Below, piece by piece: positions 45,058 through 54,510 of a stretch of 64,000 bases of DNA. How positions within the stretch are numbered: position 1 is the first letter of the stretch; every line of letters starts with the position of its first letter. The notes beneath the pieces were generated by a model. That model had not been told where the DNA came from. It made no database searches and saw nothing but the letters and a program-made list of their open reading frames with translations. The translations under genes were made by a program, and so were the position numbers. Source of the stretch: Psococerastis gibbosa (lineage: Eukaryota; Arthropoda; Insecta; Psocodea; Psocidae); the NCBI GenBank assembly GCA_963971405.1, contig OZ020490.1, forward strand, positions 18,191,464 to 18,255,463, given 5' to 3'.

Positions 45058-45790
45058 TATTTTTGCTTTCCAATTTATACGTAGTATAAGGAAAGCTTTG
45101 TGATGGTCGAAATTTTCGAATCCGAGATTTCAACGGATTTACACGTTTTGAGGTCCCAGGAACCCAAAAAAGTGGTTTTTACGAAATGTCTGTCTGTCGC
45201 TCTGTCTGTCTGTTCATCGATTTCCAGACAAACTACTCGGTGGATTTGATTGAAATTTGGCATGTAGATTTATAAAAATCATGCCTCGGGACAATGTATT
45301 TTATTTTGGGCTAACTCAATTTGGGGGGATTTTATTCTCAAAAAACTCCTAAAAAACGTCTAAAATTTTTTTTCTCAAAAACGGCTCCAACGATTTCTTT
45401 TAAATTCACATATATTGCAGTCGTTATTATTGATGACAAAATGCGGGGGGTCGCTTGCCCCTTGATAGTTTGCTCCTGGGGGTAAAAAAATTAAAATAAC
45501 TAAATTTTAATGAAAAATGACTAAAAAATAATCTTTCTGCGAAACCTTTCTACCGATGATTTCTAACTTCATGCTTGTTTTAGGTGTTTAATTGAGTAAC
45601 GAAACAGGACAGATTGCTTTCCCAAAAAACTATTGGCTTTCGTGCAAAAAATGTTTTTTTGAAAAATGAAAGCAAATTCACGCTCAAATGCATTGCGTGC
45701 CCTGCCATTATTGCTGTGTGGTAATGTGTTGGTCTGACCTATCTAGAATTTACGTCTCCTTCAGTGACGTCAAGTGGACGAAATGCAATG
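45058..45790 (+). mobile_element. CTTTCC dispersed repeat, 3' truncated
   Basis: Begins TTTTGCTTTCCAATTTATAC and runs to TCAGTGACGTCAAGTGGACG. The right inverted end is missing. A LINE tail follows directly. Confidence 0.8.
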
Positions 45791-45837
45791 TTGGGTTAGG
45801 TCTACACTTTTTAAAACTGTGCCCCACATACTTTGTA

Positions 45838-46293
45838 TCAAAATAAAGTCGAGCTTATTGGGGATTGGCAAACCTCATATCGCCTAAATCGAGCAGATGA
45901 GACTGCTCTTGCTGGATTGCGCATAGGGCACACCCGCCTTACCCATGGACAATTGATGTCTGGTGACCAGCCTCTTACATGCAGCAAGTGCGGAGTGCCA
46001 CAAACAGTGGAACACATAATTACCGAATGCCCTATATACGCAGCGGGCAGACTTTCGCTGCCGAAACCACGCATCCTGCCAAACTTAATAGGGGACAAGC
46101 ATGGGCAGGACACGGCAACGTTAAGCTTTCTAATCAAGACCGGAGTCATGCCACACCTGTAGACAAACTCAAGAAAACCATTCTAAACCACAACTACCAA
46201 TAGTAACCAAATTAGCCATCACTTCCGCACACACACCGACCGACCGGCGGAAATACTCGAAAGAGTCCCGCGCCTAAAAATTAAAAAAAAAAA
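45838..46293 (+). pseudogene. LINE (jockey/R1-type) ORF2 C-terminus with 3' UTR and poly(A)
   Basis: The 109-codon frame at 45833-46162 reads ALAGLRIGHTRLTHGQL and CSKCGVPQTVEHIITECP. This is the RNase H end and CCHC zinc motif typical of jockey-like LINE ORF2. It stops at 46162 and is followed by a short 3' UTR ending in a run of 12 A near 46293. The 5' end is truncated, as is usual for LINE copies. The frame is unbroken, so the insertion is not very old. It lies just after a 3'-truncated CTTTCC repeat. Confidence 0.85.
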
Positions 46294-46439
46294 AGTGGAG
46301 CATTACGTCCACTTTATGGGATCTCTACGATCGATATTTATTGAGAAATTTGAATTTGTTAAGAAAAGCGACTAGTGAAGTGTCCAATTTAGCGTTAACC
46401 TACCGATCATCCAAATATTTTTTTTACTAGTACAACGTG

Positions 46440-46497
46440 TCCTATGGACCCTCACCGTGGCCTGGGACTTTGCCAAAAATCTACTACTACTACTAGT
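46440..46497 (+). repeat. Dispersed repeat D, 3' end with (CTA)n tail
   Basis: CACCGTGGCCTGGGACTTTG followed by (CTA)n is the same 3' end as 35554-35600 in opposite orientation. The copy is strongly 5' truncated. Confidence 0.6.
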
Positions 46498-48164
46498 ATA
46501 ATGTATTGTTGCCTATATTTCATCCTCTATGTTGCTACAAGAAATAAAAACACTAAACATTTTAAACAATATAAAAATTTCGAATAGCAAAAACTAAAAT
46601 GTAGAAGACGTGAAGAAAGGCTGCGTGGAGAGATAAAGATCTCCCCGTTTCTGATTAAGACATTCATTGGAGCCAATATTGGAAAGCATAATTCAAAAAT
46701 ATGTACCGGGGAAAATAGCTGAAATTGTATTTGATATAAAGAAGAAAGAAAGTGCTGAAAAAGCAGTGAACCAGATTGCTTCCATGGCCCCATCATCCCA
46801 CATCCGCGCTGGAAAATAATTTTCGCTTGCTGCTATATCATATGACAGGGAAGCGACTTATGAAAATTCCCTATCTAAATCTCTGTTAAATAACTTACAG
46901 ATATATTTTGTTTCTTTTACAGACTTGTTCACGCGAGGGTGTATTTCAGAGATTTCTTTGGTAAGTATGACAATACTTCTTTGGCAGGTTCCTATGTTCG
47001 CAGTGTTAACAAACATTTTTGATATTCCGTTCGGAGACTTTAATGTCGAACTGAAGGGTATTTACTTACCAGACAATATATATGATGTATCTTCGGTTTT
47101 ACTTTCGATTTCTGTTATTATAAGTTGAATGTACTAGCTATGTACTTACAATTGAATTTCAAATTGAATGACTGGAAGAATGGAATTTGCTTCGTTTCTG
47201 TTTCAAATACTTAGTTCGCGTGTCCAGGTACAAACGCATTACCGGTTCTGAGCAGCTTTAACGGCTTTGTCATTCGCTTCATGCAGGGACCACCAAAAAT
47301 ACTGCTAACAAGTTGTTCATAATGTAATAATAAACCTACATACTGTACGTGTACACAAAATCACAATACATAATACACACAATGGAAGTTACAGTAATAG
47401 ATGTAATTAGATGATGTTGTGGGTACATGTCAAATCAAATCAAATGTATTTTTATGAAAAAGAACAACACTACTTACAATATTACAAATATTACAATATG
47501 ACATATATTACAATAACACAACAAAGGTTAGGTAATATTAATTGAATATCAGGAGAGATGGTGAGACGTGGTACTATAAGATAATTTAACAAAAGCAGAA
47601 AGGCCCATTTTGCTCTTCAAGCAACTTCTGGCTCCCACCTAGGGGGGAGGGGGGGAGAAGAAAGACAGCCCAACCAATAATTTAGAAATTTTAAGCAGTG
47701 ATTGCCAGTAAAGAGTAAGCGTCAGCTGATTTGAAATCTCATAACTCTTGTCCCATCGCACCCCGTTTCGCCCTTTGCCTCTCGAAGATACTTCTCGCCG
47801 TTGCAGCCACTTGGGAGCCTTTTTGGATGTCTCTAGGCGTTTTTGTTTACTACGTAAGCAGTTTCGCAATTTTCCGGGGGCCCTTTTTTATTCGTATCGC
47901 CTGTGATTTCTACGATCACTGCAGATTTAGGAAACCTGATAAAAGATTTCATCTTGTCTTCTTTAGTGTGTGTTCTTCAAAAATGCTTCATAAAGATACG
48001 GGCCGTAAGAAATGTTTTCTCCTAAATCTGTGACTTTTATGTTTTTTTTTTTTTTAATTAATTTCATTAATTTAGATCCAAGAACATGCGCAGTCTAATA
48101 ACCATTCCAAATTAAATTATGATAAGAAAAAACATCACTGTAGTGCCACTGACTGACTCTTTCA
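46498..48164. other. No gene seen
   Basis: Frames at 46527-46796 and 47731-48033 are unrecognised. An A/T-rich retroposon-like tail lies near 47430-47530. Confidence 0.55.
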
Positions 48165-48420
48165 TCTTCTTCTTCTTCTTCAAATGCCTCTTCTATCGAA
48201 GATTGGCGATTATCATGGCAATCGTAGCAAGGACGGATACAGGGGGGGGGGGTAGCTGGTTTTTGGTAAATCTATTGTAAATTAAGCTATTACGCTCTAA
48301 CTTAGTCGATCCTACATAAGTTTTTCCTATTTTGACCCTCAGCTACCCCCCCCCCCCAAAAAATGGGCTGGATCCGTCCCTGAATCGTAGACAGGTAGAC
48401 AGGACTCCCCAAAAGGAAAT
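48165..48420 (-). pseudogene. 3' end of the same LINE, with (GAA)n tail, hit by a MITE
   Basis: ATTGCCATGATAATCGCCAA on the minus strand is the MIANLR end of the LINE, followed by AGAAGAGGCATTTGAAGAAG and a GAA repeat at 48165-48182. A hAT-like MITE (48228-48382) interrupts it just upstream. Confidence 0.65.
48228..48382. mobile_element. hAT-like poly-G MITE with perfect 8-bp target duplication
   Basis: Ends CAAGGACGGATACAGGGG and GGGCTGGATCCGTCCCTG. An 8-bp duplication, AATCGTAG, lies at 48220-48227 and 48383-48390. Eight-base duplications and CA...TG ends are typical of hAT transposons. Runs of G (left) and C (right) lie just inside the ends. Non-coding. Confidence 0.9.
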
Positions 48421-48594
48421 CAAGTATGAACAGTATCGAATGCACTTATTCAAGATGACTGTACTAGGGAATTGTAATGTAGTGGTTTCCCGCTGCCTTC
48501 CGCATTCTTATGCCTTTGACTCTTCATTGAGTTCCTCCACCTTCAGGACCCAACTCGAGGAGAAAAGAAAGAGTGCCCTAGTAGTGGTTGTTCA

Positions 48595-48967
48595 GGTGCC
48601 CATTCCATTGACCGGCTAGGGCTATTTCCAACAACGGTGACGTGGTAGCAGACACTTAGGTGTGGTTTCCACCGACCTCGCATTGCAGAATTGACGGAAA
48701 TGTTTATTTTCCTCTATGCAATAGTTAAAATTGATCAATGATCATACAGTAAAATCACAAACAAACTAAAATTAAAAAATGGCGTCATGGGATATGTTAA
48801 GTACAAACATTTTAATAGATTTCTATGACAAGAAAAATTCTAATTTCCGTCAATGTCATTTGCATTCTGCAATGCGAGATCGGTGGAAACGCAACCTAAG
48901 TCTTGAATGTCTGCTACCACGTCACTGTTTTTGGAAATTGCCCTAGCCGGTCAATGGAATGGGCGCC
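48595..48967. mobile_element. MITE TIR-5, copy 2
   Basis: GGTGCCCATTCCATTGACCG at the left and CGGTCAATGGAATGGGCGCC at the right. The internal GTGACGTGGTAGCAGACA and TTGATCAATGATCATAC match copy 1. Confidence 0.85.
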
Positions 48968-49120
48968 TAATTTAGTGGCTGCAACTATTAGCCCCGTCCT
49001 AGGGCTGCTCTGGCTTTTTATAGACAAGCCTGCACCGCTATATATGCCACTACACCCTCCGATTATGCCGTTGCTTGGTCGAGGACTGCTTTCTCGTTAT
49101 ATTCGCAGCTGGCCACCATA

Positions 49121-49486
49121 TCACGGCTATTCCACCGACGTCGTTTTTCATTGTGCATGTGCATGACGTGGTTGCAGACATCATTAATAAGTCTCTGCCA
49201 TATATTTTTAAGGAGACTATAATGTAGATACTTAACTTATCTATTATAAATTAAGTTATAATATGGTAGAGACTTATTAATGATGTCTCTACCATATTAT
49301 AATTTAATTTATAATAGATAAGTTAAGCATCTACATAATAGTCACCTTAAAACAAAACAAACGTCAATGACAAAATCAAAAATGAAGAAAAATCGCCGGT
49401 GGAATAGCCGCCATGCGTATTAATGATGTCTGCTACCACGTCATGCACATGCACAATGAAAAACGACTCCGGTGGAACAGCCACCT
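49121..49486. mobile_element. MITE TIR-5-related foldback with long internal hairpin
   Basis: GGCTATTCCACCGACGTCG, then TTTTTCATTGTGCATGTGCA and TGACGTGGT on the left. The inverse (CATGCACATGCACAATG, CGGTGGAACAGCC) is on the right. A second TIR-5-like terminus (CGGTGGAATAGCCGCC) lies inside at about 49393, so the unit may be composite. A 65-bp-arm hairpin occupies 49209-49349. Confidence 0.7.
49209..49349. repeat. Long near-perfect hairpin
   Basis: Arms 49209-49273 and 49285-49349, about 61 of 65 positions paired, loop of 11 bases. It lies inside a TIR-5-related MITE. A transcript would form a dsRNA-like stem. Confidence 0.85.
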
Positions 49487-49734
49487 TTTCGCTATCCGCC
49501 AGTACCGCTAGTATAGTATATAGTATAGTATAGTACTAGAAGCCCAGCTCAGCTCTAGGCCTAGTATTAATTAGAAAATGACATAAACACGAAAAAATAT
49601 GAATGAGTTAATAACGACTTTATTGCAATACAATTGGCGAACAATAAGACTATAAAGCCTTTTTTTCATGAATTAGAGCAAAGTGCAAAAATCAATTGGA
49701 CTCCACTTACCACAGGAAAACATTTGATGGTAGC

Positions 49735-49906
49735 TGTTTTGAAGAAAGCACACCAATTTAGAACATAGTCTTTTATTAATTACACTACAACATAACCCTA
49801 CCAGGTTCTCATCTTTCGCTCTTGTCCTTGTTGCCCGCCTGCGTACTCCACTCCTGCCACGGCCCTTCTTCTACTGCCACGAGCCCGCCTAATCTCACTC
49901 ACAACA
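49735..49906 (-). repeat. 3' LTR of the Ty3/gypsy element
   Basis: This is the downstream copy of the 172-bp LTR on the minus strand, identical to the 5' copy. It directly follows a purine-rich tract and is bordered on the host side by the GTAGC duplication. Confidence 0.95.
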
Positions 49907-49919
49907 TCCTTCTTTTCTC
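49907..49919 (-). promoter_or_regulatory. Polypurine tract of the Ty3/gypsy element
   Basis: On the minus strand the bases GAGAAAAGAAGGA lie immediately before the 3' LTR. A purine run in this position primes plus-strand DNA synthesis in LTR elements. It begins within the last base of the pol stop codon. Confidence 0.8.
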
Positions 49920-52632
49920 AGTTATAGTTGCTGTGCGAGAAGCGTTGAACAGGTTTCCTCAGTCTTACCGGACGGGGCATGTCTATGCTCGACAGTGCAT
50001 CAGGGTCGGTTTCTCCTTCAAAGTGTAAAGGCGTAGGCGTATTTGCACTCGCCTCTTCCTCCACTGGTTGTGCAAAATCCTGTAAATTATTAGCACTATC
50101 ACTCTCACTGTTTTTGGTCCTATACATTATAAACTTTCGGTTTCTACGATATTCCTTACCTTTACAGTACACCCAATAAGATCGAGGTTCCGGACACTTT
50201 CCCTTTATTGTACCTGGTAAGAATTCTCCCTTGGGTTGTAACTGTATCCACACCTCTGATCCTATGGGAATATCATCTAATACTCGAGTACCCCGGTCAT
50301 ACCACTTTTGAATTCGCTTATTTTTTAAGTCAATTTGCCAGAGGTGTTCGGCTACTGGGATACTCGAGGGTCGGAGTCTTTCCTCCACTACCGGTATAGG
50401 TGTGCGCAATCGTCGGGACATTAATAACTCCGCCGGAGATCTGGTGTTTTCTTTTGGAGTGTTTCTAAACTGTAACAGACCCATATAGGGATCCTCACAC
50501 TTCCTTAATAAATTTTTTATATTCCTGACGGTTGCTTCCACCATACCATTCGAAGACGGAAAATATGGGCTAGTCCTAATGTGGTTTATATCCCATTCTT
50601 TTACAAAATTTCCGAATTCACTAGAAGCAAATGGCGGCCCACCATCCGATACCAGGACCCTAGGTATGCCATGCCTCGCAAAAATTGATTTGAGGTGCAT
50701 AATTGTATTAGATGCACTATTTCTATTGACAATGGCCAGTTCAGGCCAACCTGAGTAATAATCAACCAGCACCAGATATTGTTGGCTCTGAAATTGTAAA
50801 AAATCAACTCCAACTTTTTCAAACGGGAAACTACCCACTGAGTGTGGGTTAAGTGGTTCTTTGCACTGGCTCGCATGATGGGTCTGACATTGTTTACAAT
50901 TATCAATTAGATTTTTTATTTGAACAGTCATATTTGGCCAAAATACCAACTCTCTAGCCAATTTTATAGTTCGTGCGTAGCCTAGATGGCTAGCATGCAT
51001 TTTCCTTAAGATCAGTTGGCGTAATTCTTCCGGAATAATCAGGGCCGATCCTTTTAAGACTAACCCTTCTGGCGTAGTAGATATTTCTTCCTGAATATTG
51101 TAATAATTTTTTGCTTGAGGTATTACTTTATCTTTGGATTTTGGCCAACCATTATTACAATACTTTACCAGAAGTTGTAGGGTTTTATCGTTAGTCGTTG
51201 CCTTTTTAATTTCTTCTAAGCGCTCCGGACTAACAGCTAAATTATTGGTCAAGAGATTTACATGGACCTGTATGTCTGCCTCAACCTGTTCCAGTAAAGG
51301 TTCGGGCTTTGCATTTGACCTTGACAACGTGTCAGCGATGTACAATTCGCGGCCAGGTACAAATCTAACTTTCAGGTCATAGCCCTGTAAACGGAGCAAC
51401 ATCCTCTGGAGCCGTGGTGGCGCCTTCGCCAAAGGTTTTTTAAAAATTGCCTCTAGTGGCTTATGGTCTGTCTGTACGTCTACAACTTGTCCATAAATGA
51501 ACGTATGGAATTTGATACACCCAAATACGATGGCTAGCATCTCTTTTTCTATTTGCGAGTATCGCGTTTGCGCCGGAGACAGGGCTGCTGAAGCATAAGC
51601 TACAGGTCTTCTGTCTTGCAAAACGCAACAACCCAATGCGAACGAACTGCTATCGACTGACAGTGTCACATTTTTCTTGGGGTCAAAGAAGGCCAACACG
51701 GGTGCCTTGGTCACCCGGCTCTTAAGTTCATTAAAATCCTTTTTCATTGTTTCTGAAAAATTCCATGGAACCCCTTGCTTGAGCAGTTGTCTCATATTAG
51801 CCGTTAGCGCTGAAAAATTAGGTATGAATTCTCTCAGATAATTGAATAGCCCTATGACACGTTGCAGTTCTTGCACATTGGTTGGGATTTCTAACCCTTC
51901 AATAGCTTCTATTTTGCTCGGGTCAACAGCGGTCCCCTGTTTTGAAAATGTATGGCCCAGGTATTTAACTTCACTGAGACCTATGCGAGATTTATCTTTT
52001 GAAAATTTTAAATTAATTACTCGTGCGTTTTCTAAAACTTTTTCGAGTGTCTCCTTGTGTGTTTTCTCCGATCCATACACAAGAAAATCATCCATATAAT
52101 ACACTATATTCGGTATATTACTGAAATATTTATGCATGACTTGCATGAATATTTCTGGGGCACTCCTGATGCCAAACGGTAAACGCGTGAAACTGTATCG
52201 ACCCCATGGGGTATGAAATGTGCACAGCCTTTGACTTGCTGCATCTAATTCTAGCTGCCAAAACCCTGATCTTGCATCCAACACCGAAAACATTGTCGAT
52301 CCATTGAGTTGGGCTTTGATACTTTCCCAATCAGGGTATAGGCAATGTGGCCTTAATATGGCTTTATTTAATGGCCCTGGGTCTAAGCAAATTCTTAGGG
52401 TACCATTGGCCTTTTCTACAATACTCATTGGACTAACCCAATCCGTAGGTTGGTCCTGGGGAATAATAACACCCTCTTTTAACATTCTTTGTATTTCAAC
52501 CTTGACTTTGTCCAACAAACGTAAGGGAATCTTTCTCTGTCCACATATTTGCGGTTGAACCGTATTATCAATTGTAAGTGCCACCGTCCCCGGCAATTTG
52601 CCTAGACCTGTAAATACATCATTATTGCTCCA
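49918..52632 (-). CDS. pol: Pol polyprotein: RT, RNase H, integrase (Ty3/gypsy)
   Basis: The frame is open from just after a TAA at 52633-52635. Recognisable pol sequence (DVFTGLGKLPG) lies upstream of position 52596, where the numbering used here begins (a TTG codon). From there 892 residues are seen. RT spans about 25-210, with D107 and YMDD at 167-170. RNase H spans about 310-425, with D315, E350 or E352, D377 and D422. Integrase has a zinc-binding H534, H537, C567, C570 and the catalytic triad D598, D651, E687 with 35 residues between the last two. A GPY/F-like C-terminal region follows. It copies the RNA into DNA and inserts it. There is no ATG at the beginning of the frame, so expression probably depends on a frame shift from gag; the frame is +1 to gag. 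No internal stop is seen. Confidence 0.93.
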   Translation of the reverse strand, partial: WSNNDVFTGLGKLPGTVALTIDNTVQPQICGQRKIPLRLLDKVKVEIQRMLKEGVIIPQDQPTDWVSPMSIVEKANGTLRICLDPGPLNKAILRPHCLYPDWESIKAQLNGSTMFSVLDARSGFWQLELDAASQRLCTFHTPWGRYSFTRLPFGIRSAPEIFMQVMHKYFSNIPNIVYYMDDFLVYGSEKTHKETLEKVLENARVINLKFSKDKSRIGLSEVKYLGHTFSKQGTAVDPSKIEAIEGLEIPTNVQELQRVIGLFNYLREFIPNFSALTANMRQLLKQGVPWNFSETMKKDFNELKSRVTKAPVLAFFDPKKNVTLSVDSSSFALGCCVLQDRRPVAYASAALSPAQTRYSQIEKEMLAIVFGCIKFHTFIYGQVVDVQTDHKPLEAIFKKPLAKAPPRLQRMLLRLQGYDLKVRFVPGRELYIADTLSRSNAKPEPLLEQVEADIQVHVNLLTNNLAVSPERLEEIKKATTNDKTLQLLVKYCNNGWPKSKDKVIPQAKNYYNIQEEISTTPEGLVLKGSALIIPEELRQLILRKMHASHLGYARTIKLARELVFWPNMTVQIKNLIDNCKQCQTHHASQCKEPLNPHSVGSFPFEKVGVDFLQFQSQQYLVLVDYYSGWPELAIVNRNSASNTIMHLKSIFARHGIPRVLVSDGGPPFASSEFGNFVKEWDINHIRTSPYFPSSNGMVEATVRNIKNLLRKCEDPYMGLLQFRNTPKENTRSPAELLMSRRLRTPIPVVEERLRPSSIPVAEHLWQIDLKNKRIQKWYDRGTRVLDDIPIGSEVWIQLQPKGEFLPGTIKGKCPEPRSYWVYCKGKEYRRNRKFIMYRTKNSESDSANNLQDFAQPVEEEASANTPTPLHFEGETDPDALSSIDMPRPVRLRKPVQRFSHSNYN

Positions 52633-53626
52633 TTAACGTACTCACCCACTTTGTAGTAGTTTCTTGGCAGTTCACCGTCTTGACGGTAACTAGGTTCAGA
52701 TCCTGGGTGGTCTGAAGCCCTAGGATGGTGTCACACGGGGTCTCCACGACAGCATATTGAATGCTTAAACTTCTTCCTTTGTAACGGCACTCCAGTTGAA
52801 TTTCTCCCACCACTTTAACTTTCGCTCCACCCAGAGCACGGATGGTTCGCTGAGGAGGATCCAACAAACGATGTGGTACTCCTATTTTTCGCAAGGTATT
52901 GATTGAGAGTACATTGACTTGAGCACCCGTGTCTACCTGTGCGTTAATTGTCTGACCATTAATTTCGATTTTGATCATCCATTTGGTGTTCGTCCCACCT
53001 GATACCATGCCTATGAAGTAGTCTTCATTTGGATGGTCACAGTTTTGTGAAATCGTGTGAACTACCTTTCTGACGTCCGTAGTCCTGCATTTGACTTGCC
53101 AGTGGTTCTTTCCCCCACATCGACGGCATTCAGATCCCCAAGCTGGGCACTGCTGCCCTCTTCCGTGTTGCAACCCGCATCGCGAACATTCCGGATTTCG
53201 ATAGTTTTCGTTTTTTCCAAACCTGGACTGCTGTTTTGAATCACTCCGACTATAAAATTGGGTTTGCTTTGCTGTAGCTCGGCCTACATAGTTCTCTGAT
53301 TGGTTCACCATTTCAGCTTGTTTACGGGTCATCACGTACGTGTTGGCTATTTCAACAGCCTTGTCTAATGTTAGCTTGGATTCACTCAGAAGTCGCTCCC
53401 TCAAATTATTGTCAATTATGCCACAAATTAAAACATCCCTGATAATCGAATCTTTCAGCTTGTCCAATTCACACGATGATGCTAACGTTTTCAATACCGT
53501 GACATATTCATTGATAGTCTCCTCTTCTTTCTGTTTCCTAGTAAACAAGATATGACGTTCCAGGGTCACGTTTTTCTGCGGTAAAAAGTAATCGTCGAAT
53601 AGCTGCACAATATCTGCATATGTCAT
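52622..53626 (-). CDS. gag-pro: Gag (N-terminally truncated) fused to aspartic protease, Ty3/gypsy
   Basis: A 334-residue frame. Residues 1-105 match the C-terminal half of a Ty3/gypsy gag capsid domain, the region with ERHILFTRKQKEEE and LKDSIIRD. Two nucleocapsid zinc knuckles follow, at C147-C160 and C167-C180; the second is canonical CX2CX4HX4C. A retropepsin domain with the active-site DTGA at 232-235 and the later ILGLQ at 301-305 completes the frame. The protein would package RNA and process the polyprotein. Related gags have roughly 80-100 further residues before the first residues seen here. In this copy the ATG lies only 12 bases from the LTR, so that part is deleted. The frame ends in TAA at 52622-52624, 10 bases into the open pol frame. 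Confidence 0.9.
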   Translation of the reverse strand: MTYADIVQLFDDYFLPQKNVTLERHILFTRKQKEEETINEYVTVLKTLASSCELDKLKDSIIRDVLICGIIDNNLRERLLSESKLTLDKAVEIANTYVMTRKQAEMVNQSENYVGRATAKQTQFYSRSDSKQQSRFGKNENYRNPECSRCGLQHGRGQQCPAWGSECRRCGGKNHWQVKCRTTDVRKVVHTISQNCDHPNEDYFIGMVSGGTNTKWMIKIEINGQTINAQVDTGAQVNVLSINTLRKIGVPHRLLDPPQRTIRALGGAKVKVVGEIQLECRYKGRSLSIQYAVVETPCDTILGLQTTQDLNLVTVKTVNCQETTTKWVSTLMEQ

Positions 53627-53638
53627 ATATCAGCACCA

Positions 53639-53810
53639 TGTTTTGAAGAAAGCACACCAATTTAGAACATAGTCTTTTATTAATTACACTACAACATAAC
53701 CCTACCAGGTTCTCATCTTTCGCTCTTGTCCTTGTTGCCCGCCTGCGTACTCCACTCCTGCCACGGCCCTTCTTCTACTGCCACGAGCCCGCCTAATCTC
53801 ACTCACAACA
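53639..53810 (-). repeat. 5' LTR of the Ty3/gypsy element
   Basis: On the minus strand this 172-bp repeat starts TGTTGTGAG and ends CAAAACA, giving the TG...CA termini expected of an LTR. It is base-for-base identical to 49735-49906. As the upstream LTR it should carry the promoter and polyadenylation signal; I cannot place a TATA box with confidence. Confidence 0.95.
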
Positions 53811-54156
53811 GTAGCCGCCCTTAGAGAAAGTAATTTAAAACTCGTTACCAAAGTTGTGTTATTTTAATACAAGCTTAACCAATATTCTTAATTATATTTT
53901 ATAAGTGGCCCCTTGAGAAATGGTTGATAACTTCCTGATATAAAGTAGCTCCAAATATGAAGTGGGAGGTTGTTAACCCTCTTAGAAAAAGCAAATATTT
54001 ACTACCCGTTTGAGAGAATTGGAAAATTTGCTGAAGTCTCGAGCTTTTGCCGTTTCTCATTACCTTTATTAATGCATAATTCAAATAAAGTTTTTGTGCG
54101 AACTATGCAGTATTTACAAAGGGTTACTTGGACTTAAATTGCCTACTTTGTTAATA

Positions 54157-54310
54157 ATCATTAGAGGCAGGGGCCTCACAGTCATCGAACAATTGGGGCT
54201 GAGCCCGTTGACAGAGGAAGAAGGGGCAACGTTTCGGGAGTGGTTGCTACTCCCATCATCAAGCTTAGTACTTCTCAGAAGTAGCACCCACTACGGACAT
54301 TTTTTCAAAA
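54157..54310. mobile_element. TIR-6 partial copy
   Basis: ATTAGAGGCAGGGGCCTCAC, ATCGAACAATTGGGGCTGAG, ACGTTTCGGGAGTGG and GCTACTCCCATCATCAAGC match 44737-44941. The right arm is missing. Confidence 0.65.
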
Positions 54311-54328
54311 ACAAAAAAGGTTTGCTGG

Positions 54329-54510
54329 GAAGGCTGTAGCGAAGGGGGGGGGCTTCATTGGGGTTCAAACCCCCCCCCCCCTCCCCGAAAGGAAATGGTT
54401 TGATACTAGATAGAATCGGATTTTGAAAGGAAAAATAAAAACTACTAAGTAATATCCAATGACATTTCTGACCCCCCCCCCCCCGAAATAAAATCCTGGC
54501 TACGACCTTG
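54329..54510. mobile_element. hAT-like poly-G MITE, same subfamily as 27855
   Basis: Ends GAAGGCTGTAGCGAAGGGG and CCTGGCTACGACCTTG. The body GATACTAGATAGAATCGGAT is shared. No clear target duplication. Confidence 0.75.

Larger units (their letters stand above)
49735..53810 (-). mobile_element. Complete-length Ty3/gypsy LTR retrotransposon, gag N-terminally truncated
   Basis: Two identical 172-bp LTRs (49735-49906 and 53639-53810) bound a 4,076-bp unit. It is flanked by a perfect 5-bp duplication, GTAGC, at 49730-49734 and 53811-53815. Read on the minus strand the order is 5' LTR, gag-protease, pol (RT, RNase H, integrase), polypurine tract, 3' LTR. This order, with integrase after RNase H, is diagnostic of Ty3/gypsy. 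Identical LTRs and an intact duplication imply recent insertion. The leader and N-terminal gag are missing, so it may not be able to replicate by itself. I see no chromodomain and no envelope frame. Confidence 0.95.

Noticed and set aside
45838-46149. 103-codon minus-strand frame
   Set aside because: It is the antisense shadow of the LINE zinc-finger frame on the plus strand.
53626-53639. Standard tRNA primer-binding site next to the 5' LTR
   Set aside because: TGG is in the right place, but only about nine bases could belong to a primer site before gag begins, and I cannot match them to a tRNA 3' end with confidence.
49735-53810. An errantivirus-type envelope gene
   Set aside because: Only a dozen bases lie between the pol stop and the 3' LTR, so there is no room for env.
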